DNA of 36,424 nt from Planctomycetota bacterium (GTDB lineage: Bacteria > Planctomycetota > Planctomycetia > Planctomycetales > Planctomycetaceae), in assembly GCA_019347905.1 (NCBI GenBank), contig JAHWKJ010000004.1:1-36424 (forward strand). The letters run 5' to 3'. Of this stretch, positions 1 to 7,318 are shown piece after piece; the first letter of the stretch is position 1, and the number at the start of each line of letters is the position of its first letter. The notes beneath the pieces were generated by a model, which saw nothing but the letters and a program-made list of their open reading frames with translations, did not search any database and was not told the origin of the DNA. The position numbers were made by a program, and so were the translations under genes.

Positions 1-52
1 GAATACCGGACTGTCGATCCGGAGGTTGCGGGTTCAAGTCCCGTCGGCCTCG
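1..52 (+). tRNA. tRNA-Asp (GTC), 3' part only, truncated by window start
   Basis: Anticodon stem CCGGA/TCCGG around loop CTGTCGA gives anticodon GTC; T-arm GCGGG-TTCAAGT-CCCGT; 3' acceptor strand CGGCCTC + G; no encoded CCA. Confidence 0.85.
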
Positions 53-87
53 CTTGTTCGCAAAAAAGGCCCGTTTGTAAAGCTGTC

Positions 88-1245
88 GTGACAAAGCTGC
101 TCACCCTCTTCGCGCTCCTCGCGCTCGCCGGCTGCGGTGGCGATGCGCCCGGGCCGCAACGCGTTGCGGCCGAGGACATCGAACCGGAGCCGCTTGATCC
201 GAAGCCGTACGAGGTCGTCGACGAGCAAAATGGCGTGCGCTTCGTCACCGGCCATCACGAGGGCTGGGAGTTCATCGACGCCGACGACGGACCGGCAAGC
301 GGTCTGTGGATCAGCGAGGCCAACGGCTCGGTGATGTGGATTCAGTTCGAAAGGGGACTACGACACGGGATCGAACGACACGACTTTGGGCCCAACAGCC
401 CCTACTTGCGCCGCTTCAGTCAGTATGTTGACGGCCGCAAACACGGCCTCGAAGTCTTGGTCCGGGCGAACGGCACGTACGACACGCTGCAGTTCACCGA
501 CGGCCAGGGGCGACAGGTCCAGCAATTCGTCAGCCGTGACGGTGACGCTGCTGCGCAGGCCGCCGCACTGATGAGCGCGGCTGATGGAGAGGACTGGCTG
601 TCGGCCGATCCGGCATTACAGCTCCTGCTCACGCGTGAGTACCTCAAGGATGACCTCTCCGGTTTCAGCCACGAGGAGATCCTGAAAGTCGCCTCCAGCG
701 GCGCGGAGTACGTCAGCAGCATCTACAGCTCGCCATCGGAACGATGGCGGCCTGTCTTCGACGTGCTGGGCGATTTGGGCGACATCGTCCTCGAGAAGAT
801 CCCCGTTGCGAAACCGTACCGCGTTGTCGACCTGCAGAAGAAGGACCTGCGCTACGATCCCGAAGACGATGCGACGATCGGCGTCTGCCACCGGACCGCC
901 AACGTCATCTTTACGGGCGAGCCCAGCCGCGCGGCGATCTCCGCCGCGGCCGGTCAGGTGTACGCGGACCTGAAGGCCGAAGTGGAAAGAGTCTGCCCCA
1001 ATTGTCGTTACAAGCGTGTCGGCGTCCGGATGTGGCATCCAGACCAAGAGTACGGACGCGGCCGGGCATTACTGATCGTCTTTAGCAACGACCCGGTGGG
1101 CCCGGAGATCGCAGACTTTCACATGACGAAGTTGAACTGGCTCGACGACTTCGAAATCGCACGCAAGCGACTCCGCGGGTTTCCGGTCTCGGCCGAGACG
1201 CAGCGCGCGGTCGAGAGATACGAAGCCGAACTCCAGGAGCAATGA
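88..1245 (+). CDS. Putative lipoprotein with MORN/YwqK-like N-terminal region
   Basis: Signal peptide and lipobox MTKLLTLFALLALAGC; GLWISEANGSVMWIQFERGLRHG...YVDGRKHGLEVLV resembles MORN-type repeats; intact 385 aa ORF. Confidence 0.7.
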   Translation: MTKLLTLFALLALAGCGGDAPGPQRVAAEDIEPEPLDPKPYEVVDEQNGVRFVTGHHEGWEFIDADDGPASGLWISEANGSVMWIQFERGLRHGIERHDFGPNSPYLRRFSQYVDGRKHGLEVLVRANGTYDTLQFTDGQGRQVQQFVSRDGDAAAQAAALMSAADGEDWLSADPALQLLLTREYLKDDLSGFSHEEILKVASSGAEYVSSIYSSPSERWRPVFDVLGDLGDIVLEKIPVAKPYRVVDLQKKDLRYDPEDDATIGVCHRTANVIFTGEPSRAAISAAAGQVYADLKAEVERVCPNCRYKRVGVRMWHPDQEYGRGRALLIVFSNDPVGPEIADFHMTKLNWLDDFEIARKRLRGFPVSAETQRAVERYEAELQEQ

Positions 1246-1251
1246 CACACA

Positions 1252-1267
1252 GCCGGCGAACGCCGGC
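1252..1267. repeat. Small hairpin GCCGGCGAACGCCGGC just 3' of a stop codon
   Basis: Palindromic GCCGGC/GCCGGC arms; the same motif class occurs at 26554-26567 and 34075-34088. Confidence 0.6.
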
Positions 1268-1374
1268 CTACGATACACCGGGAGAGTTCGGGACACCGTG
1301 AGGCCCCGAAGCGTTGTTAGCGGCCCTCTCTTGAGGCCCTCGCCTTCACGCTGAGCGCTCTCTCGGTCTTACAT

Positions 1375-1419
1375 GGCCGCGCGGGAACTTTCCAAAAAGT
1401 TTCCCGCGCGGCCTTTTTT
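1375..1419 (+). terminator. Strong Rho-independent terminator
   Basis: GGCCGCGCGGGAA-ctttccaaaaagt-TTCCCGCGCGGCC followed by TTTTTT. Confidence 0.9.
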
Positions 1420-2069
1420 ACGTTTGACTTTTCGGAAGCCGCGCGCGAAGATCGCCCCCGCTCAGAAGTAAGGCGATCGGTAACTCTCTCGCTCAGCACG
1501 AAGCGCCCTCAGCGCTCACCGGCGTCCGAGACCTCCTGATCGCCGCCAGTTTGTTCGAGAACTTGCGTTTGCGGTTGTGAGGTCTGGCCCTTCGCCTTAG
1601 GCCATGAGCCGGACCGTCAGTGAGCGATCTTCTTTAGGGAGTTTCAGCGGTGCAGCTTCCACCCGGTTTGCCGCTGCGCTGTTGATTCACGGGCCGCCGC
1701 CGTGGCTGGGGTGCGCGGCGGCGTCCCGTCTCTCCCGCTCTTGAAGATGCGCCCACGGCCGCACGCACACTCGATTGCGCCTTCGCTGATCCTCACGACC
1801 GGCGGAGGCATTCCCCGCAAGGGGGGCGTGATCGTGGTTTCACGTCGGTGAACGTGCGGTAGGAGTGGCGAAGATGCCATTGGCCATCGGATTGGCGCTC
1901 AGCGTTCCTACGGAGCATCCGCACGCGGACGCCTGCACGGAGGGCGTCACGGAGGTTCCGGCGGCTGAAGATCTGTGTGAGTCCGGCGCAGGGATTGCCT
2001 GCCAGCAGGGGCCAGTGACGGCTCCGCTCACCAGGGACACGGCTGCCGGCTGGCTGTCCGCACCGACTC

Positions 2070-3437
2070 GTGGAGCCAGCTATGTCGACCTCGCCCCTGC
2101 AGCCGACCCAGCCGGGCCGGCCTACTCTCTCCCTCTTCGACCCGCACGCAGAATCACAATCACAGCCCGGTACGGCGGACCGGGGCGGGGAGACTGCGCC
2201 GCTTCCACCGCAGCTCTCCCCGCCCCAGGGCTCGACGCCGTGGCCGGCGGCCCCGCAGGCGGCCTGGAGACCCCCGCCCGATCCGCGGGCCTCGTGGACG
2301 CTCCTGGAAGTCTTCGAGCGGCTCAAGCTGCCGGAGATCAAGGACCGCCGGCAGACGACGATCGCGGAGTACTACTGCCACCTGCGGAGGTGGGCCGACT
2401 TCTGGGCCACCAGGGAAAGGATTACTTATCCTGCCCTTGCCCCGGAGCCGCGGACGGAAGGACCGCCGGGGACGGAAGGACCTGCGGTGTCGGCCATCAC
2501 GCGGGACGACCTGACGACCTTCCGCGGGTGGCTGGCAGAGCAGAAGACCCGCGGCCGGCGGTGGTCGGACCGCACGATCAAGAAGCATCTGGGCACGGTG
2601 CACGCCATTCTGCTGTGTGCCCAGGATCACCAGCTCATAGGCACGCTTCCGAAGCTCCGGGGCGGCGGCGGCTCGAAGCCAGCCCGCAAGCTGTACCTGC
2701 TCCGCGACGAGGTCTCGGCCCTGTACCTCGAGACCCGCACGGCCAGGTGGCCGGCGGACCTGTACCACCCGCCGCGGGTCTACTGGCAGTGCCTCCTGGT
2801 GTTGTGGTGGAACTACGGTCCGCGGACGCAGGAGCTGGTTCAGCTCAAGCCCGATTTCGACGCGCTCCGCATCCGCAACGTGTGGTGGCAGCGGGACAAC
2901 CCGTCGCCGGAGGGCCGCGCTTCCAACGAGTGGGGCTGGCTGTTCTACACGCCGCAGAAGCAGCGCCGCACGAAGCCGGAGCCGCTGTACCTGCCGATGA
3001 ACGAGACCATTCACCGCCACCTTCGTGCGCTCGTCGAGCCGGACGCGTCGGGCGATGCGCCGCTGTTCCCCTTTCCGCACTCACACGACGCCTTCTACGG
3101 CCAGTGGCGGAAGCTCTGCCGTGCTGCGGGTGTGCGGCCGAAGCCGGACCCGTCCACGGGGGACGCGCCGGAGTTTACGCCGAAGCATTTTCGGAAGACC
3201 GCGGCCACCTGGTTGAACCTGCACCGGCCCGGCATTGCGCAGTGGATCACCGGACACGGCGACGATCGCAGCGCCAGCGCACAGGTCGCCGTCCGCGGGA
3301 GCGGCGAATCCGGCGTGCTCGCCCGGCATTACGACAATGCCGAGAACGCGCTCATCGAGGCGCTCACCACGTACGAGCAGCCGGCCGCCTTCGCCGAAGG
3401 CCCGACTCTCGACGTGCGGCAGAAGCGGCTCTTCTGA
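2070..3437 (+). CDS. Tyrosine recombinase / phage integrase family
   Basis: Arg box NYGPRTQELVQL, box II TPKHFRKTAATWL (K at the usual HxxR histidine position), GHGDDRS, and catalytic-Tyr context LARHYDNAENALIEAL. Confidence 0.85.
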   Translation: MEPAMSTSPLQPTQPGRPTLSLFDPHAESQSQPGTADRGGETAPLPPQLSPPQGSTPWPAAPQAAWRPPPDPRASWTLLEVFERLKLPEIKDRRQTTIAEYYCHLRRWADFWATRERITYPALAPEPRTEGPPGTEGPAVSAITRDDLTTFRGWLAEQKTRGRRWSDRTIKKHLGTVHAILLCAQDHQLIGTLPKLRGGGGSKPARKLYLLRDEVSALYLETRTARWPADLYHPPRVYWQCLLVLWWNYGPRTQELVQLKPDFDALRIRNVWWQRDNPSPEGRASNEWGWLFYTPQKQRRTKPEPLYLPMNETIHRHLRALVEPDASGDAPLFPFPHSHDAFYGQWRKLCRAAGVRPKPDPSTGDAPEFTPKHFRKTAATWLNLHRPGIAQWITGHGDDRSASAQVAVRGSGESGVLARHYDNAENALIEALTTYEQPAAFAEGPTLDVRQKRLF

Positions 3438-3572
3438 ATCACCGGCCGGCGCGCGGCCCCATTGAAGCGCGCTGTTGCGTTAAGCGAAGGACAGTCGATC
3501 GCGGCGTTCGATGCGCGCGCCGCGTGTGCGACCCCCTTCCGCTTCCGCGCGTCGGCCGGCTTCTTGGTCAAC

Positions 3573-3735
3573 GATCGAGAGTCGAGAGTCGAGGGCCAGC
3601 AAGAGGACGCGGGCCCGCTGGCGTGTCGGTCGCGTGCAGACCTTATGGCGCCAGTAAGCCCGTTGCACGCTCTCAGGTCGGCCGGAGACACATCCCGTCG
3701 GCCCGCTGGCCCTCGACTCTCCGCTCTCGACTCTC
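3573..3735. repeat. Large nested (concentric) imperfect palindrome downstream of the integrase
   Basis: AGAGTCGAGGGCCAGC (3585-3600) / GCTGGCCCTCGACTCT (3705-3720); GTGTC/GACAC; GCGTGCA (3632-3638) / TGCACGC (3664-3670); CTTA-TGGCGCCA-g-TAAG; all centred near 3650-3657. Confidence 0.75.
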
Positions 3736-3918
3736 AAGCCCGACACGCAGCGACGGATCCCGCTTCGTTCCCCCAGCGAAAGGAGCGTGCACGAATCCGA
3801 CACACACATCGATGCGCGGTCTGCCTGGTGCCCTTTGTTTTTGCTGGCAGGCCGATCCCTCAAGGCAGTTCATCCGGCGGGCGGTCCGCCGGCGTCGCTG
3901 TGTTTCTTCTTCTTGGCC

Positions 3919-3943
3919 GCCGGGGGCGAGGCACGCCCCCGGC
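3919..3943 (+). promoter_or_regulatory. Leader hairpin upstream of first early gene
   Basis: GCCGGGGGCG-aggca-CGCCCCCGGC, perfect 10-bp stem about 20 nt before the 3962/3965 start. Confidence 0.5.
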
Positions 3944-3961
3944 CCGGAGCTGTGAGGTGAA

Positions 3962-4249
3962 GTGATGTTCTCGTTCTCGACCTACCGCGATCATCAAGGT
4001 GAGTTGCGCGTCTTCGCCGACATCCCCGTCTCCGCGACCCGATCAGAGCTGCTGCAGACCGTCGCTGGGTTCTTGGCTGCGGGGCTCGAATGTCACGTCG
4101 AAGATTGGGATCAGCAGACGCTCCTCGGCATGGCCCACCGCCGCGACCCGAGGGACAAGACCTACGCCCCCGAGTTGCTCGCCGCGGCCGCGGAGTACGT
4201 CGACCGCCTGTTCCCTGAGCTTGCAGCGGAGCTGGTCAATGCGCCGTGA
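3962..4249 (+). CDS. Hypothetical protein, first gene of early operon
   Basis: 95 aa ORF in a tightly packed co-directional gene string. Confidence 0.65.
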   Translation: MMFSFSTYRDHQGELRVFADIPVSATRSELLQTVAGFLAAGLECHVEDWDQQTLLGMAHRRDPRDKTYAPELLAAAAEYVDRLFPELAAELVNAP

Positions 4250-4258
4250 GGTGACCTG

Positions 4259-4414
4259 ATGGACTCGACGCATACGTTTCTGCCGCTGGCCTGGCTGGTT
4301 TTGGCGGCCTCAAACCTCTGTGGCGGGCGGCCCTCGATGTGTCGCTGCGACTTCCTGATGACGTTCCACCCGGCGCCGCGCCAATACCGCGGCTGCCTGG
4401 CCGACTGGAGATGA
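4259..4414 (+). CDS. Small hypothetical protein (51 aa), below ORF-track cutoff
   Basis: ATG at 4259, TGA at 4412-4414 overlapping the next gene's ATG (ATGA). Confidence 0.4.
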   Translation: MDSTHTFLPLAWLVLAASNLCGGRPSMCRCDFLMTFHPAPRQYRGCLADWR

Positions 4415-4851
4415 ACGTGCGAACGATCACCCTCGACGAATTTCTCTCGGAACTGAAGGCGCAGGGCGTCCCTCAAGAGCACTTCGCCTTTCGCTGCCCG
4501 ATGTGCGGCACGATTCAGTCGGCCGTCGATCTGATCGCCGCCGGGGCCGGCGCCGACTTCGACGCCGTCGAAAAGCACCTCGGCTTCTCGTGCGTCGGCC
4601 GCTGGACCGGCGCCGGAACACCCAAGGACACGATCGACGGCCGCGGCTGCAACTGGACGCTCGGCGGCCTGCTGCAAACGCACAAGCTCGAAGTCGTCAC
4701 TCCCGATGGCAAGTGCCATCCACGCTTCGAGCCGTGCACGCCGGCCCAGGCGAAGGCCCACGCCTGCCTGCCGCCGCTCGACCCCAGACCCTCAATCCCG
4801 GACAGCACGGAGGCCGAAACGTGTTTGGAATCCTCTGGTTCGCCAGCGTGA
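4411..4851 (+). CDS. VVA0879-family phage protein (Cys-containing)
   Basis: FRCPMCGTIQSAVDLIAAGAGADFDAVEKHLGFSCVGRWTGAG...GCNWTLGGLLQTHKLEVVTPDGKCHPRFEP matches the remembered family pattern; start chosen at MNVRTITLDEF inside ORF 4339-4851. Confidence 0.75.
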   Translation: MNVRTITLDEFLSELKAQGVPQEHFAFRCPMCGTIQSAVDLIAAGAGADFDAVEKHLGFSCVGRWTGAGTPKDTIDGRGCNWTLGGLLQTHKLEVVTPDGKCHPRFEPCTPAQAKAHACLPPLDPRPSIPDSTEAETCLESSGSPA

Positions 4852-5234
4852 TCGTGCTGGGCGTCACCGCCGCGAGTCGCGCGGCGCGTGGCCCTCGACC
4901 CGCGCCCAGTGTTACGTCGACGCTCGACGTTCCGGAGCCGCCACAAGCCACACCGGCGCACGCAGGCCCTCAACCTCACGTGAAGACACTCGCCGTCGTG
5001 TTGCCGGTGAAGTCGCTGGCGGAGTGTTACGCGTGCTGCGTGCCGACCTGCTTTTGCGATTCGCCGACCGGCTGCCGGGCCTGTCTGATCCATTCCGAGG
5101 GCCTGCCGCCGCGGTACCGCCGGCAGCTCATCGCCGCCCACGCCGAGGCGAAGTCGGCGGCCGAGACGATCACGATCCACCTGGGCGCGCTGGAGCAGAT
5201 CGTACGCATCGCGGCCGCGGCCCGGCTGAATTGA
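4821..5234 (+). CDS. Hypothetical membrane-anchored Cys-rich protein (GTG start)
   Basis: In-frame GTG with N-terminal TM VFGILWFASVIVLGVTAA and CYACCVPTCFCDSPTGCRAC cluster; 3' part of ORF 4503-5234. Confidence 0.6.
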   Translation: MFGILWFASVIVLGVTAASRAARGPRPAPSVTSTLDVPEPPQATPAHAGPQPHVKTLAVVLPVKSLAECYACCVPTCFCDSPTGCRACLIHSEGLPPRYRRQLIAAHAEAKSAAETITIHLGALEQIVRIAAAARLN

Positions 5235-5253
5235 AACGCAGAGACGCAGAGCC

Positions 5254-5451
5254 ATGCCAGCAATCACCGCGATTCGCACGCAGGAAGAAGTTGCCCGTAT
5301 CCTCACGGAGCGCGGCGAGCCGATCACGAAGGGCGGCGTGTTCATGGCCGAGCAGACCGCGCTGCGGAAGCTGCGCAGCCTGCTCGCCGAATTCGCTCCG
5401 GATGACTGGGTCCCAGACGAAGACGCCCAGGAGAAGCAGCGTGGCCAGTGA
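5254..5451 (+). CDS. Small HTH protein resembling sigma-70 region 4
   Basis: TQEEVARILTERGEPITKGGVFMAEQTALRKLRSLL resembles the region-4 HTH with terminal ALRKLR. Confidence 0.55.
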   Translation: MPAITAIRTQEEVARILTERGEPITKGGVFMAEQTALRKLRSLLAEFAPDDWVPDEDAQEKQRGQ

Positions 5452-5872
5452 AACCTACAAGCCGGTGCCGGTGGAAGAGGCGCGACATATCGCGGCGAGG
5501 TACTCGAAATCGATGGTCGTCATCCTCTCTTACGACCCGGCCGCGGCGCTGACCCACACCACCACCTACGGCGTCGCGCCCGAAGACAAGGAACAGGCCG
5601 CCGACGTCGGTGAAATGTGCGCGCGGCTCGTGTGCGGCGAGGGCTTCGAGCTCCGGAAGAAGTACGAGGACTATCGCTTCACCGACCAAGGCAAAAGGGC
5701 GGAGCAGATCGAAGCTCTCACGGTCGCCTGCAAGGCGGCCTGGGGCGCTCTGCGTTCGCTGCTGGCTGTCCGCGAGGGCCTGGCGGACTCGGTGATGGAA
5801 GACGTGGCCAACGCGTGCGAGCGCGCGCTGGCGCTCGCGGACAACAACCCTCAACCGTCGACCGACCCATGA
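5441..5872 (+). CDS. Hypothetical protein (GTG start)
   Basis: 3' part of ORF 4706-5872 starting at GTGGCCAGTGAAACC; overlaps the upstream stop; 143 aa. Confidence 0.6.
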   Translation: MASETYKPVPVEEARHIAARYSKSMVVILSYDPAAALTHTTTYGVAPEDKEQAADVGEMCARLVCGEGFELRKKYEDYRFTDQGKRAEQIEALTVACKAAWGALRSLLAVREGLADSVMEDVANACERALALADNNPQPSTDP

Positions 5873-6285
5873 ACCGCGAAGACCTGATGGACGGCGCACT
5901 GGAAGTCGCCGAGCGATTGCGGGAGTGCCGCGACGAGCTGCGGAGCCTGACGGCCGCCGTGCTGGTGGCGGTCTCTGTGCGGGACCTGCTGCGCGGCGAA
6001 CAGCAGACGCCGTTGGAGCGCACGCTCCAAGTCCACAGCGACGTGCTGTCGCGGCTCGGTGAGACGGGGAGCGTCACCGCGGAACCTCGGCTGCCCCCGC
6101 TGCCGGCTGACGACAGCGGCGAATCCGTCCGCGGCTGCCCCGAGTGCGGCGAGCGACTCGACCCCCACACGGGCGGCTGCACCGACTGCGGCTGGAGACC
6201 TGACGCGGAATCGGCCGAGCCGCCGCTCTCGGGCCGAACACCTGACGACGCGATCAACACGGACGAGCGATGGACACTTCGGTAA
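5869..6285 (+). CDS. Hypothetical Zn-ribbon protein
   Basis: MNREDLMDGALEVAERL...RGCPECGERLDPHTGGCTDCGWRPD; ATGA overlap with upstream stop. Confidence 0.65.
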   Translation: MNREDLMDGALEVAERLRECRDELRSLTAAVLVAVSVRDLLRGEQQTPLERTLQVHSDVLSRLGETGSVTAEPRLPPLPADDSGESVRGCPECGERLDPHTGGCTDCGWRPDAESAEPPLSGRTPDDAINTDERWTLR

Positions 6286-6299
6286 CCGTGGAGTGACGC

Positions 6300-6773
6300 A
6301 TGGCGGACTTCGTCGTCAACCTGGCAGGGCTGTCGGCCGCGGAGGCCGCGGTCCGCTACGCGCTGGAGCGCGTGGTGCACGATCCCGACTTCCGGTGGCA
6401 CATGCTGCACACGCACACGCTGCGGCTGTGCCTGATCGCCGAGGCGGAACGCCGCGGCCTGCCGGTCGAGGCCGTCGAAGCCGATCTGCAGAAGGCGATC
6501 GCCAAACGCGGGCGGCGCGACGGTGAGCCCTACGTCGTGCGGCTCGAGCGCGAACGCGACGAGCTGGAGCAGAAGCTCGCCGAGACCAAGTGCAAACGAC
6601 AGCCCAACGCCCCGGCCGTCGACGACATCCAAGCCGCAGATTTGAGTTTCTACTACAAGCGGCTCGATCACGTCCTGGGCTGGCTCAACGACCACTACCG
6701 CCACACCGCGCAGCTCCGACCCGTGGGCCGCGACGAGCTCGCCAGGCTGGCGGAAGCGATTGGAGTCCATTGA
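6300..6773 (+). CDS. Hypothetical coiled-coil protein
   Basis: 157 aa ORF; heptad-like LERERDELEQKLAETK segment. Confidence 0.65.
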   Translation: MADFVVNLAGLSAAEAAVRYALERVVHDPDFRWHMLHTHTLRLCLIAEAERRGLPVEAVEADLQKAIAKRGRRDGEPYVVRLERERDELEQKLAETKCKRQPNAPAVDDIQAADLSFYYKRLDHVLGWLNDHYRHTAQLRPVGRDELARLAEAIGVH

Positions 6774-6792
6774 TGCAAGTTCTCATCCATCC

Positions 6793-6806
6793 AACACGGA
6801 GGTGTT
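6793..6806 (+). promoter_or_regulatory. Candidate CsrA-binding hairpin over the csrA Shine-Dalgarno
   Basis: AACAC-GGAG-GTGTT two nt before the csrA ATG; GGA in loop next to the RBS, close to CsrA site consensus. Confidence 0.6.
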
Positions 6807-6807
6807 C

Positions 6808-7011
6808 ATGCTCGTGCTCTCGCGCAAGCGCGACGAATCGATTTGTATCGGAGACCAGGTCCTGGTGACCGTCGTCGACGTCGGCGGCGACAAGGTCCGC
6901 TTGGGAGTCACGGCGCCCCTCACGATCAGCGTCGACCGCCAGGAAGTGCGGGACGCGAAGCATGCGCGCGCAGCGGCGGAAGGGGGGCTGGAGGAAGGGG
7001 AGCGCGCATGA
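6808..7011 (+). CDS. csrA: CsrA/RsmA-family carbon storage regulator
   Basis: MLVLSRKRDESICIGDQVLVTVVDVGGDKVRLGVTAPLTISVDRQEV, unmistakable CsrA fold sequence. Confidence 0.95.
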   Translation: MLVLSRKRDESICIGDQVLVTVVDVGGDKVRLGVTAPLTISVDRQEVRDAKHARAAAEGGLEEGERA

Positions 7012-7301
7012 GGTCAGAGGTCAGAGGTCAGAGGTCAGAGGTCAGAGCGAAGGGCGAACTCTCGCCGGCGATCGAGGACCTCGCGCTCGAGCTGGAGGGG
7101 ATGGAATGCGTCAGGTGCAACGGGGGCGGCTGTTCTGCCTGCAACGGCATCGGCTATTTCGGCTGGAGTCCGGATGCGCCGCTCGACGTGCCGCCCGGCC
7201 CCGAACGCGTGCCCTTCCTGGCGGCCCGCTACCAGGCGGGTCGGCCGTTGTTTCACGAGGACGATCCGACCTTCGAGGATTTGCGCCGCAAGCCTCGCTG
7301 A
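7008..7301 (+). CDS. Hypothetical Zn-binding (CxxC repeat) protein with repeat-derived N-terminus
   Basis: CVRCNGGGCSACNGIGYFGW resembles DnaJ-type Zn-binding motifs; ATGA overlap with csrA; N-terminus RSEVRGQRSEVR encoded by AGGTCAG heptamers. Confidence 0.6.
   Translation: MRSEVRGQRSEVRAKGELSPAIEDLALELEGMECVRCNGGGCSACNGIGYFGWSPDAPLDVPPGPERVPFLAARYQAGRPLFHEDDPTFEDLRRKPR
7011..7045 (+). repeat. Tandem heptamer AGGTCAG x5
   Basis: Five perfect consecutive copies. Confidence 0.95.
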
Positions 7302-7318
7302 CTTCAAGGTAGGCACGG

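Noticed and set aside
1865-3955. 696-aa plus-strand ORF
   Set aside because: Overlaps the integrase in another frame with Arg/Pro/Ala-rich shadow composition; the 2070-3437 frame has the conserved recombinase motifs.
3462-3965. 167-aa plus-strand ORF after the integrase
   Set aside because: Spans the palindrome and GAGAGTCGA repeats, low-complexity residues, no motif; treated as noncoding.
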